This document shows, in pieces, positions 1-7,686 of a stretch of 11,659 bases of DNA. Location of the stretch: NCBI GenBank assembly GCA_003230195.1, contig QIHH01000002.1, positions 1 through 11,659 of the forward strand, in the 5' to 3' direction. This stretch comes from Gammaproteobacteria bacterium (GTDB taxonomy: Bacteria; Pseudomonadota; Gammaproteobacteria; SZUA-140). The notes beneath the pieces were generated by a model, which was not told the origin of the DNA, did not search any database, and was given only the letters and a program-made list of their open reading frames with translations. The stretch's first letter is position 1, and each line of letters starts with the position of its first letter. Position numbers and translations under genes: made by a program.

Positions 1-228
1 CGATTGAGTCGCTCAATAGTGTGATTCGTAAATCAGTTAAGACACGCAAACTGTTCCCGAGTGATGATGCTGCGACCAAAGTCGTTTACCTAGCCGTACA
101 AGCGGCATCGAAGAAATGGAGAGCCTGCCCCACGAAGTGCTTTGGGTACCATGCCGATTAGAAACTGGAAAGAAGCGATGAATCACTTTATGATTGAGTT
201 TGAGGAGCAGTTAGCCCCTCATATTTAA
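1..228 (+). pseudogene. IS256-family transposase, C-terminal fragment, frameshifted
   Basis: Reading from base 3 gives a tail typical of IS256 (Mutator superfamily) DDE transposases: IESLNSVIRKSVKTRKLFPS, then DDAATKVVYLAVQAASKKW, ending near base 119. The family normally continues directly into a segment like TMPIRNWKxAMNHFMIEFE. Here that segment (MPIRNWKEAMNHFMIEFEEQ) is present but in another frame, from 151 to the TAA at 226-228. About 28 extra bases (roughly 120-147) separate the two parts and shift the frame, so the first frame runs through unrelated residues to a TAG at 157-159. The family match is by memory of conserved sequence; the extra bases are inferred by comparison with the usual family spacing. 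The 5' part of the gene, with most of the catalytic DDE core, is outside the window. Confidence 0.75.
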
Positions 229-231
229 AAA

Positions 232-261
232 GGGCAGTTACACAGAATTATTTACAGCCTC
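232..261 (+). repeat. Probable right terminal inverted repeat of the IS256-family element
   Basis: Just after the transposase stop lies GGGCAGTTACACAGAATTAT continuing to a CCTC end at 258-261. IS256-family ends commonly carry a GTTACACAGAAT-like stretch close to the transposase stop, so this is the expected place and type of sequence. The left end is not in the window, so the inverted-repeat pairing cannot be confirmed and the exact last base is a guess. Confidence 0.5.
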
Positions 262-375
262 ACTATTATATCAGAAAGTAGTAATTAACTCATATATATC
301 AGTTAGTTATTGTTTTTGAGGAGACTCTAAATAATACAACTCGCAAGATACGCAAAGTATGTAGATTAGTAGGCC

Positions 376-828
376 TCATTCAAAAACCACATCTTTATCT
401 TTAATTGAAAACATCAACTCAGAGACCTTCTCAATATCTCTCTTCAGCTTAGGTAAGCTGACGCAACCAATCCAATGCATTTTAGGCCCAAGTACTTTAT
501 GCTGTGAATAAATTTGCGATCCAGAAATCGCAAGATCGTTACTAAAACCCACTTGATGAGCGACGATATTCCATTCTACCAGTCTCACTATTTTATCACT
601 AAGATTATCAACTGTAATTTTAAGCGGTGACGATTCATCACAAAACCCCAACGAATACTCAACAGATACAGAAACCGCCTCAACCACTCTTTTGTCTGCC
701 CAGTCCTGATAATATAAAAACCCACCAACAGCACTTCCGGCCAACACCAACACACCAAGGCCTCCAAACATCTTCTTTGGAAAAACAATAAACAACGACA
801 AGACTATCGCGATAACAATCCACTTCAT
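376..828 (-). CDS. Hypothetical membrane-anchored protein (two N-terminal helices)
   Basis: I do not recognise a named family with certainty. The 150-residue product starts with two hydrophobic segments (about residues 3-17 and 22-40) separated by a short basic PKK loop, followed by a polar domain of about 105 residues rich in alternating hydrophobic/polar stretches, suggesting beta strands. The pattern VDNLSDKIVRLVEWNIVAHQ, then VLGPKMHWIGCVSLP, resembles the small beta-sandwich domains of uncharacterised proteobacterial membrane proteins. Two cysteines (C63, C122) could pair if the domain faces the periplasm. The start ATG is preceded by a weak GAGAG about 8 bases upstream. It lies 104 bases downstream of the LolA-like gene on the same strand and may be the last gene of that unit. 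The IS element starts about 115 bases beyond its stop. Codon use and length support a real gene; its function is unknown. Confidence 0.7.
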   Translation of the reverse strand: MKWIVIAIVLSLFIVFPKKMFGGLGVLVLAGSAVGGFLYYQDWADKRVVEAVSVSVEYSLGFCDESSPLKITVDNLSDKIVRLVEWNIVAHQVGFSNDLAISGSQIYSQHKVLGPKMHWIGCVSLPKLKRDIEKVSELMFSIKDKDVVFE

Positions 829-932
829 GAATAACTCTCAATCTCATACATAACTTAAAAAAGAAGCAATATTCAAATAATAAACCGAGAAAAAATTCAG
901 CGCAGTAATTACCTAGTCAAATAAAAACCACT

Positions 933-1760
933 TCACCGCCGATACCCTCGCGCCAAAGCACGTGTAGAAAACTCTCGATCCTTCAAACCGACATTAACTT
1001 CAATCTCTCTCGCATCATAAACAATAGTTGAATCTGCTCTGAAATTTTTCACAATCCCTGTTTCCCACACCCATGCCTCTTTAATTTTCCGCCAAGTAAC
1101 AAACTGCTTCTTGACCATTTTCATCTCTTTATCAAAATAGTCAACGCGGCTTTCAAGGCAGTGCTCCCAATCTTTACCTTTACTAAACCATGAGATGCGC
1201 TTTCCATAAACAGGATCATGCCTAGGAGTACTTTCAACAATATAAAACGCTTTTCCTTCCACCGTTCGTTCTTCAACAAAACGGTGCTCATCTTCATCGA
1301 TATCGCGCACCCGTAGGTCATCATCACTAAAGCCCCAATCCATCTCTTCCGGTGAACGCTTTGAGATTCGTTTTACAATGCGCATCTCTGGCAGATAGAC
1401 CCACTGATCCGCAAGCCTATCGCTGCCATTGACATAACCCCAGCGCATAAAGGCTAGTCTCTGGTTATGTGCAGACGCAGTGTAAAGCACTACCTTATCA
1501 ACAATGCCATCTTTGCCACCATAATTTTTCCACAAACGAATATATTTACTAGAGACTTTTCTACCATTGGCCAAGGTACTGGTTACCAACAGACGGGAGC
1601 GCTGGTCTTCCCCTCCATTTTTGTAATAACAGCGCTCCACTATTTCAACACCGCTCAATGGCTGAACCGCTTCGGTACGTATTTCAGCGATAACAGCAAA
1701 GGGATAGACCAGCGTAAGCACGGTCGCTAAAATGGTTTGACTAATCGCTCGATGACTCAT
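933..1760 (-). CDS. Outer membrane lipoprotein-sorting protein, LolA-like superfamily
   Basis: This 275-residue protein begins with a signal peptide (basic MSHR, a hydrophobic core to about residue 24, cleavage probably after A25 in FAVIA-E), so it should be periplasmic. The mature part matches the LolA-like family annotated as outer membrane lipoprotein-sorting proteins (the PF17131-type group): an N-terminal strand region with RSRLLVTS, then DQWVYLPEMRIVKRISKRSP, the family's FSDDDL-type segment (residues about 144-149), a YIVEST strand and a C-terminal half with YFDKEMKMVKKQ. The fold is a lipid-binding half barrel; these proteins are usually encoded beside RND/MMPL exporters and are not the housekeeping LolA. 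No exporter is seen here; the upstream gene on the same strand is lnt, 42 bases away, so co-transcription is likely. AAGGAG lies about 11 bases before the ATG. Family is fairly sure; the actual cargo is unknown. Confidence 0.8.
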   Translation of the reverse strand: MSHRAISQTILATVLTLVYPFAVIAEIRTEAVQPLSGVEIVERCYYKNGGEDQRSRLLVTSTLANGRKVSSKYIRLWKNYGGKDGIVDKVVLYTASAHNQRLAFMRWGYVNGSDRLADQWVYLPEMRIVKRISKRSPEEMDWGFSDDDLRVRDIDEDEHRFVEERTVEGKAFYIVESTPRHDPVYGKRISWFSKGKDWEHCLESRVDYFDKEMKMVKKQFVTWRKIKEAWVWETGIVKNFRADSTIVYDAREIEVNVGLKDREFSTRALARGYRR

Positions 1761-1802
1761 ATCACACGCAACTCCTTTCTGTCACCATTCGCCGACTATG
1801 TG

Positions 1803-3290
1803 CTACCGATGCCTGACTAAAGGCACTAACAGCAACCCCAGCAGCAGAACCAATATAGCAACATTACCCACCATGACATAGGGCGTTGCACCTTGCATCG
1901 GCACCACGACATCGCTTAGCGTGGTCTCTTCAAACTGCGGCGCTATCGATTGAAAGCGCCCCTGATGGTCAATGATCGCAGAGACCCCAGTATTAGTTGC
2001 CCGCAACAGAGGTCGCCCACTCTCTTTAGCGCGCATCCGTGCAATCTGCAGGTGTTGATGCGGCGCACTTGAATCCGCAAACCAAGCATCGTTACTCACA
2101 TTAACCAGTAGTGTTGCCTCCGGAAGTTGCATAATCACCTCTTCCCCAAAGGCATCCTCAAAACAGATAGAGATGCCGACCTTTTGCCCGGCTATTGGTA
2201 GCGGGCGCTGATCATCCGACCCCGCACTGAAATCTGACATCGGCACCTGAATAATATCAACGAGCACCGACAACCACTCTTTTAGTGGCAAATATTCAGT
2301 AAAGGGTACCAGGTGGCGCTTGTGGTAAAAGCCAGTGGCACTACCAAGACTCATCATCGTATTGTAGTACTGTCGCTGCTCTCTATCGAGATAGACCAGC
2401 CCCAATAAAATATCCGTATTATTAAAACGCGCCTCTGCGGCAAGCCCAGCAAGAAAATTGCCTGATTCATGAAAAAAGCCGGGCAATGCCGTCTCTGGCC
2501 AGATGATCAGGTCACTTTCCCAGTTTTCGCGTGTCAGCTGTGCATACAGATCAATGGTGGGTACTTTCATTGATGGTAGCCACTTTAATTCTTGCGGGAT
2601 GTTGCCCTGTATCAATGTCACTTTCATCGGTTCACCCGCAGGCGATACCCAGTTCAGCTGATTTGCCAACAAACCACCACACCATAATAGTGCCAACGCA
2701 ACAATATGAAATGATTGTTGACCAATATAGATATTGCGAATCACAATCGCAATAAATGCAGCGCTTAGTGCAACCGCAAGTGAGACACCATAAACACCCA
2801 GCAATGAAGCAAAACCACCGAGCGGTGTTTCGATCTGGCTATAACCCACATTGAGCCATGGTAACCCTGTAAACATCCAGCCACGAACCCATTCAAATAG
2901 CACCCATACCGCCGGAAAACACCATAACAACGCCGCCGTGGCTGACAAATTAAAGCGCTGTCGAAACTTCACAGCTACGCCACCGGTCATCGCAAGAAAT
3001 GTTGCGAACACCAATACAAATACCGAAGTGATAAAGAACGAGAGCACAAAGCCAACATTGCCATAGTGGTGTATGCTAATGAAAACCCACCAGACACCGA
3101 CACCAAACATGCCAATGCCAAACAACAGACCGCGCCACATTGCGCGCCGTGCCGTGCTATCAAGCCAGATAAGAAAGATAGTGACTAACGAAACTATCGC
3201 TAACGGATAAAAATCATAGGGCGAAAATGCAAACGGTAACAGGCCACCTGCTATCAATGCCAGTAAATCGCCGCGCCATGTTGCGAACAT
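1803..3290 (-). CDS. lnt: Apolipoprotein N-acyltransferase
   Basis: Lnt transfers an acyl chain from phospholipid to the N-terminal cysteine of apolipoproteins in the inner membrane, the last step of lipoprotein maturation. The N-terminal half holds several transmembrane helices (within about residues 8-210), including FAFSPYDFYP near residue 21. It is followed by a periplasmic nitrilase-type domain and a last helix at about 472-491. The catalytic triad is visible: E266 in IIWPETALPG, K324 in FYHKRHLVPFTEYLP and C376 in GISICFEDAFGEE; E332 and E378 match the other conserved glutamates. Length (495 aa) is normal for the family. The chosen ATG at 3290 has GAGG about 10 bases upstream; a TTG at 3293, one codon earlier, has a 7-base spacing and is an alternative. 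The gene follows corC by 14 bases and is the last of the classical miaB-ybeZ-ybeY-ybeX-lnt cluster. Confidence 0.96.
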   Translation of the reverse strand: MFATWRGDLLALIAGGLLPFAFSPYDFYPLAIVSLVTIFLIWLDSTARRAMWRGLLFGIGMFGVGVWWVFISIHHYGNVGFVLSFFITSVFVLVFATFLAMTGGVAVKFRQRFNLSATAALLWCFPAVWVLFEWVRGWMFTGLPWLNVGYSQIETPLGGFASLLGVYGVSLAVALSAAFIAIVIRNIYIGQQSFHIVALALLWCGGLLANQLNWVSPAGEPMKVTLIQGNIPQELKWLPSMKVPTIDLYAQLTRENWESDLIIWPETALPGFFHESGNFLAGLAAEARFNNTDILLGLVYLDREQRQYYNTMMSLGSATGFYHKRHLVPFTEYLPLKEWLSVLVDIIQVPMSDFSAGSDDQRPLPIAGQKVGISICFEDAFGEEVIMQLPEATLLVNVSNDAWFADSSAPHQHLQIARMRAKESGRPLLRATNTGVSAIIDHQGRFQSIAPQFEETTLSDVVVPMQGATPYVMVGNVAILVLLLGLLLVPLVRHR

Positions 3291-3304
3291 CAAGCGCAGC
3301 CCTC

Positions 3305-4177
3305 TTACTGATTAGTTGTTGAAGTAGCCGCGCCTTCTGCCTGCAAGCTCATCTGTAGCAGATGAATACGACGACTATCAGCATGTAGCACCTTGAAGTG
3401 GAAACAACCAATTTCACATTTCTCACCACGTTTAGGCAAGTGGCCGAAAGAGCGCATCATTAAACCACCAATCGTATCGCAATCGTCATCGCTAAATTCA
3501 GATTCAAAATACTCATTGAACTCTTCGATTGGAGTGAGTGCCTTAACGGTAAAACTGACCTCGCTATGCTTCATGATATAGCTATCTTCCGCCACATCAT
3601 GTTCATCAATAATTTCACCAACGATCTGCTCCAGCACATCTTCAATCGTCACCAGACCATCAATGCCGCCATATTCATCGACCACAATCGCCATATGGTT
3701 ACGGCTTGCGCGAAAATCTTTCAATAAAACATTGAGGCGTTTGCTGTCGGGGATAAATGCCGCTGGGCGCAACACATCACGCACGTTAAAGGGCTTGCTT
3801 CCATCAAGCGCATAGGGCAATAGATCCTTTGCAAGTAAAATGCCCTCAACTTCATCTTTACCATCACCAATGACCGGAAAACGCGAATGGGCTGATTTAA
3901 CAATCACTGGCAAAATCTCTTTCAGTGGTACATCACGCTCCACTACCACCATCTGTGAACGCGGGATCATGATGTCCCGCACCTGCATTTCAGAAACTTC
4001 CAGCACCCCTTCGATCATGGTGAGGGCATCTGTATCCAGCAGATCGCGCTGCTGAGATTCACGCAAGCTCTCAATAAGTTCTACCCGGTCCGCCGGTTCC
4101 TGTGCAAATACCTTCTTCAGTTTACCCAAGAAGCTATCTTTTGCAGTCGCCGGCTCGGGTGATCGATCGCTGTTCAT
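3305..4177 (-). CDS. corC: CorC/YbeX family protein with paired CBS domains
   Basis: Soluble CorC (YbeX) is associated with magnesium/cobalt homeostasis and, in more recent work on E. coli, with ribosome-related physiology. The 290-residue product has a short N-terminal helix region (to about 60), the conserved VRDIMIPRSQM, a first CBS domain (about 66-125, SAHSRFPVI and EGILLAKDLLP), a second CBS domain (about 130-190, NHMAIVVDEYGGIDGLVTIED) and the C-terminal CorC_HlyC domain (about 205-280, DTIGGLMMRSFGHLP, DSRRIHLLQM). There is no DUF21 membrane domain, as expected for this subgroup. The ATG at 4177 is chosen because AGGA lies 5 bases upstream and the length then matches the family (about 292 aa in E. 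coli). The same frame is open to an ATG at 4255, which would add 26 residues with no homologous look, lacks a clear binding site and overlaps ybeY by 20 bases. Confidence 0.93.
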   Translation of the reverse strand: MNSDRSPEPATAKDSFLGKLKKVFAQEPADRVELIESLRESQQRDLLDTDALTMIEGVLEVSEMQVRDIMIPRSQMVVVERDVPLKEILPVIVKSAHSRFPVIGDGKDEVEGILLAKDLLPYALDGSKPFNVRDVLRPAAFIPDSKRLNVLLKDFRASRNHMAIVVDEYGGIDGLVTIEDVLEQIVGEIIDEHDVAEDSYIMKHSEVSFTVKALTPIEEFNEYFESEFSDDDCDTIGGLMMRSFGHLPKRGEKCEIGCFHFKVLHADSRRIHLLQMSLQAEGAATSTTNQ

Positions 4178-4235
4178 CGTTGTCCTGTTCCTGGTTTCAT
4201 TGGCTCTCCACTTATCAACGCTAAAATTGTCATCA

Positions 4236-4760
4236 TCATGGTGCGACGCCATCATCCATATATGGATCGTTGAATCTCAAGTATGCCATGATTTTTCTCT
4301 CTAAATCTTCCATTTCGCGCGCTTCACCATCATCAATATGGTCATAACCGCGCAGATGCAAAACCCCATGCACCACTAAATGGGCCCAATGGGCACGTGT
4401 AGTTTTACCTTGCGCCTGCGCCTCTTGCACCACTAGCGGGGCGCAGATAATAATATCCCCTAACAACGGCAGAGACACATCGGCAGGTGCTTCAAACGGA
4501 AATGAGAGCACATTAGTCGGCCCCGGTTTATCGCGATACTGCTGGTTGAGCGTAGCACTTTCACCGCTTTCGACTAGGCGTATGGTGAGTTCAGCCTCAT
4601 CCATTTTACCTTCAAGTGCTGCTTCGACCCACTGTTCTAATTCAGCCTTCACGGGTAGATCGGCATCTTTTGATTGCGATAATTCAACTTGCAGGTCTAG
4701 CACTAAATCCAGATCGTAATCCACAGGCTGATTTAGCTCAACGCCCACGCTGCCCACCAT
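4236..4760 (-). CDS. ybeY: Endoribonuclease YbeY (rRNA maturation factor)
   Basis: YbeY is a zinc-dependent endoribonuclease needed for 16S rRNA 3'-end maturation and ribosome quality control. The product of 174 residues shows the zinc site signature H-x3-H-x5-H: H131, H135 and H141 in HGVLHLRGYDH. Preceding it are the family's LNQQYRDKPGPTNVLSFPFE (residues 71-90) and LGDIIICAPLV. The ATG at 4760 is preceded by AGGAAG with about 6 bases of spacing and gives a length near the family norm (about 155 in E. coli); the open frame continues upstream to 4865, but those 35 residues lie wholly inside phoH and are basic, unlike YbeY. The start overlaps the end of phoH by 23 bases, consistent with translational coupling. 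Its position between the PhoH-like gene and corC is the classical one. Confidence 0.95.
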   Translation of the reverse strand: MVGSVGVELNQPVDYDLDLVLDLQVELSQSKDADLPVKAELEQWVEAALEGKMDEAELTIRLVESGESATLNQQYRDKPGPTNVLSFPFEAPADVSLPLLGDIIICAPLVVQEAQAQGKTTRAHWAHLVVHGVLHLRGYDHIDDGEAREMEDLERKIMAYLRFNDPYMDDGVAP

Positions 4761-5742
4761 TTTTTTCTTCCTGCGCCTCTGTGGCTGCATAAGCCTGCAC
4801 AATGCGTTGCACCAGTGGGTGCCGCACCACATCCTGCGACTCAAAGAAGGTGAAGCTAATGCCATTGATATCTTTCAAGACTTCAATCACATGGCGCAAC
4901 CCCGAGGTGCTACCACGCGGAAGATCAACCTGAGTCACATCACCGGTTACCACCACGGTCGAGCCAAAACCGACACGGGTCAAAAACATCTTCATCTGCT
5001 CAACGGTTGTATTTTGCGCCTCATCAAGAATGATAAATGCCTCATTCAGAGTACGCCCACGCATATAGGCAAGTGGCGCCACTTCAATCACATTTTGTTC
5101 GATTAGTTTGGCAACACGCTCAAAACCAAGCATTTCATACAACGCATCATACAGTGGACGCAAATAAGGATCGATCTTTTGTGCCAGGTCTCCCGGTAAA
5201 AAACCAAGTCGCTCACCCGCCTCAACTGCCGGACGCACGAGCAATATGCGGCGCACCTCTTCCTTTTCCAGCGCCTCAACCGCACAGGCAACTGCCAGAT
5301 AAGTTTTACCGGTACCCGCAGGGCCGATGCCAAAGTTGATCTCATGGCCTAAAATACGTTGTAAGTACATCGCCTGATTAATTCCGCGTCCTTTGATCGC
5401 CCCTTTTTTGGTCTGAATTTGCACGCTCTCAATAACCTGCTGCTGCAACTCTTTCAGCGCAGGAGCAGAGTGCAGCGCCATTTGCACTTGCGACGGCGCG
5501 AGCGTTGCGCCATCGGTTTCAGCGTACAGCGTCTTCAATAATTTACTTGCCTCAATCACTGCATCGGGATTGCCCACCAAGCGAAAATCATTACCGCGAT
5601 TGCTGATTTCAATACCAAAGTGCGCTTCAATCTGGCGCAAATGACTATCAAACTGGCCGCAAAGTTCAGCCAGACGCTGATTGTCGACAGGCTCTAAAAG
5701 CAGTTCACTAATCTGTTGATTATCACTCAAGATGGGATTCAC
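4738..5742 (-). CDS. ybeZ: PhoH-like ATPase (YbeZ)
   Basis: This 334-residue P-loop ATPase belongs to the PhoH-like family and works with YbeY in RNA/ribosome metabolism; its precise reaction is not settled. An N-terminal KH-like nucleic acid binding region (about residues 18-75) is followed by a linker and the PhoH core (about 113-320). Visible motifs are the Walker A GPAGTGKT (residues 140-147), the RPAVEAGERLGFLPGD segment (170-185), the Walker B IILDEAQ (237-243, D240/E241), and TGDVTQVDLP (266-275). The length is usual. No good Shine-Dalgarno is seen before the ATG at 5742: the upstream bases are pyrimidine rich (CTTTTCCTTTCTAAAT). It sits 90 bases downstream of miaB and its 3' end overlaps ybeY by 23 bases. 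Confidence 0.95.
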   Translation of the reverse strand: MNPILSDNQQISELLLEPVDNQRLAELCGQFDSHLRQIEAHFGIEISNRGNDFRLVGNPDAVIEASKLLKTLYAETDGATLAPSQVQMALHSAPALKELQQQVIESVQIQTKKGAIKGRGINQAMYLQRILGHEINFGIGPAGTGKTYLAVACAVEALEKEEVRRILLVRPAVEAGERLGFLPGDLAQKIDPYLRPLYDALYEMLGFERVAKLIEQNVIEVAPLAYMRGRTLNEAFIILDEAQNTTVEQMKMFLTRVGFGSTVVVTGDVTQVDLPRGSTSGLRHVIEVLKDINGISFTFFESQDVVRHPLVQRIVQAYAATEAQEEKNGGQRGR

Positions 5743-5832
5743 ATATTTAGAAAGGAAAAGAAAACAACGTGCTTCGGTAACAGCCTGAGCTATACCTACG
5801 CGCTGTATGTCATGTATTTATACTGAAAAATG

Positions 5833-7191
5833 TTACGCGACATGTCGTCCATTATTTGACTTAATCATTGAAGTCAACTCACCACGCAGAGAATTAGGCA
5901 ACGCCTCAGTCACGCACACATTGACAAACTGGCCTATCAACGACTGATCTGCGGTAAAGTTCACCCAACGATTATTGTCAGTACGACCTGCCACCTGTGC
6001 AGAGTCTTTTTTCGATACTCGTTCTACCAGCACGCGCTGCTCAGTGCCGACCATTGAGGTGCTGATCTCAGCTGTCATCTCAATAATTCGCTTCTGCAGC
6101 TCCGCCAGCCGCTGCTGCTTAACCGCATGTGGTACGTCATCAGGAAAAGCTGCCGCCAGCGTACCGGGACGCGCGCTATAGATAAAACTAAACGAGTGAT
6201 CAAACCCAATATCTTCAATCAGCGCCATCGTGGCACGGTGATCGGCATCTGACTCGCCGGGAAAACCGATAATAAAATCAGACGACATGCTGATATCTGG
6301 ACGAGTTTCACGCAGATGACGGATTTTTGATTTATATTCCAGCACGGTATGGCCGCGCTTCATCGCACCCAATATCCGATCGGAACCACTCTGCACCGGC
6401 AGATGTAGATGGCTCACGAGTTCAGGCACATCACGATACGCTTCGATCAAGCTGTCACTAAATTCAACCGGGTGTGAGGTGGTAAAACGTATCCGATCAA
6501 TACCATCAATACTAGCGACATAGGTAATCAACAACGCAAGATCAGCCTCAGTGCCATCTTCCATCTCATGGCGGTAAGCATTGACATTCTGCCCTAGCAG
6601 ATTCACTTCACGCACGCCCTGACTGGCTAGCGATGAAATTTCACTCAGCACATCATCAAATGGGCGGCTAAACTCTTCACCACGGGTGTAAGGCACCACA
6701 CAGAAGGTACAGTATTTGCTACACCCCTCCATGATCGAGACAAACGCCGTCGGGCCATCGGCCTTTGGCTCTGGCATGCAGTCAAATTTTTCAATCTCGG
6801 GAAAACTGATATCGATCACTGGCTGGCGCTGCTGCTTCACTGCGCTTAGCATTTCGGGCAGGCGATGAAATGTCTGCGGGCCAAACACCAAGTCAACAAA
6901 CGGTGCGCGTTCGCGAATCGCCTCCCCTTCCTGGCTAGCGACACAGCCACCCACACCAATCACGATATTGGGCTGTTTCTCTTTCATCTCGCGCCAGCGG
7001 CCCAACTGGTGAAATACTTTTTCCTGCGCCTTTTCACGAATCGAGCAAGTATTGAGCAGCAGAATATCCGCTTCTTCAGCGGAATCGACCTGCTGTGCAC
7101 CGTGCGATGCTGCAAGTACCTCCGCCATTTTATCAGAGTCATATTCGTTCATCTGACAACCAAAGGTCTTAATAAATAATTTGTACGCCAT
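5833..7191 (-). CDS. miaB: tRNA-2-methylthio-N6-dimethylallyladenosine synthase
   Basis: MiaB is a radical SAM methylthiotransferase that converts i6A37 to ms2i6A37 in tRNAs reading codons that begin with U. The 452-residue product has the three expected parts. The N-terminal MTTase domain carries the auxiliary 4Fe-4S cluster cysteines C12 (FGCQMNEYDSD), C49 (LNTCSIREKA) and C83 (GVGGCVASQEG). The radical SAM core has C157-x3-C161-x2-C164 in EGCSKYCTFCVVPYTRGEE. A C-terminal TRAM domain (about 378-442) follows. VNLLGQNVNAY and LHLPVQSGSDRIL are typical of MiaB rather than RimO or MtaB. Full length. The ATG at 7191 has only a weak AGG-type site. It is the first gene of the cluster leading to ybeZ, ybeY, corC and lnt; the 90-base gap after it leaves room for a separate promoter. 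Confidence 0.97.
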   Translation of the reverse strand: MAYKLFIKTFGCQMNEYDSDKMAEVLAASHGAQQVDSAEEADILLLNTCSIREKAQEKVFHQLGRWREMKEKQPNIVIGVGGCVASQEGEAIRERAPFVDLVFGPQTFHRLPEMLSAVKQQRQPVIDISFPEIEKFDCMPEPKADGPTAFVSIMEGCSKYCTFCVVPYTRGEEFSRPFDDVLSEISSLASQGVREVNLLGQNVNAYRHEMEDGTEADLALLITYVASIDGIDRIRFTTSHPVEFSDSLIEAYRDVPELVSHLHLPVQSGSDRILGAMKRGHTVLEYKSKIRHLRETRPDISMSSDFIIGFPGESDADHRATMALIEDIGFDHSFSFIYSARPGTLAAAFPDDVPHAVKQQRLAELQKRIIEMTAEISTSMVGTEQRVLVERVSKKDSAQVAGRTDNNRWVNFTADQSLIGQFVNVCVTEALPNSLRGELTSMIKSNNGRHVA

Positions 7192-7395
7192 CGTTGTGCT
7201 ATTTCAAACCTAAAATTTGCAATAAAGAACAGCATAACTTACTACTTTTTCAGCAAAATTTCCAGTCGATTGTGTAAAGCTTAACACCGCAAACAACGAC
7301 GAGCCGTAGCTTTTAAAACACAAAACTAGCACGCATTGGCAGCGCCATAATGGCACCTAATTTTAGTACAAATAAAACGTCAGAACCCGACTGAA

Positions 7396-7437
7396 GGGCA
7401 TTCTCCTGATGTGCTCAGATAGTGGAAAGCTATGCCC
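7396..7437. repeat. Nested inverted repeat in the miaB upstream region
   Basis: GGGCAT (7396-7401) and ATGCCC (7432-7437) form a perfect 6-bp outer stem around a smaller CTGA/TCAG hairpin (7406-7409 and 7415-7418). It lies about 205 bases upstream of the miaB start. It could be a folded RNA element if the leader is that long, or simply chance in a long spacer. No known riboswitch motif is recognised. Confidence 0.3.
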
Positions 7438-7667
7438 AAGACGAGCAAGAATTAAATTAGAAAAAACTTGTTTAAAATCAATAGAAAATAAGTGATATAG
7501 AGGATTTGAATCGCACGTAAGTATAGAGCGAAAAAAATTCTGGCGACTCTTTATTGACACGTCAGAGGATTGCAAATAGCAAAAATCGCCTTACATGCAG
7601 CCCACCTAAATGCGTTGATAGCGTGAACCTGCAAACAACTAATTAGCCAAATCGCTAAAATTTAGTT

Positions 7668-7686
7668 GCTAGCAACACCTGCTAGC
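7668..7686 (-). terminator. Hairpin downstream of the small membrane protein gene, possible weak terminator
   Basis: GCTAGCA and TGCTAGC pair perfectly (7 bp) across a 5-base loop. On the minus strand it begins about 48 bases after the stop of the small gene ending at 7734 and is followed by AACTAAATTTTAG, which is not a clean T-tract. It may be a weak terminator or a protein site; the symmetry is clear, the role is a guess. Confidence 0.3.

Larger units (their letters stand above)
1..261 (+). mobile_element. 3' end of an IS256-family insertion sequence (partial)
   Basis: The window opens inside an insertion sequence. It holds the last part of an IS256/Mutator-type transposase (1-228), then, starting three bases after the stop codon, a probable right terminal repeat (232-261). 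The rest of the element lies outside the window, so the left end, target duplication and copy number cannot be judged. Because the transposase tail is frameshifted, this copy is probably inactive by itself. The family call rests on the recognisable C-terminal protein sequence; the element boundary is inferred. Confidence 0.7.

Noticed and set aside
1467..1730. Plus-strand frame opposite the LolA-like gene
   Set aside because: Antisense to a gene with signal peptide, binding site and family match.
4807..5339. Plus-strand frames opposite the phoH gene
   Set aside because: Shadows of a gene with clear Walker motifs on the other strand.
5743..5832. Possible tRNA or small RNA in the miaB-phoH gap
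   Set aside because: No cloverleaf, no conserved T-loop and no stable hairpin with T-tract were found.
7363..7575. Minus-strand frame of 70 codons in the miaB upstream spacer
   Set aside because: No binding site, no domain, and it spans an inverted repeat; most likely chance or remnant.
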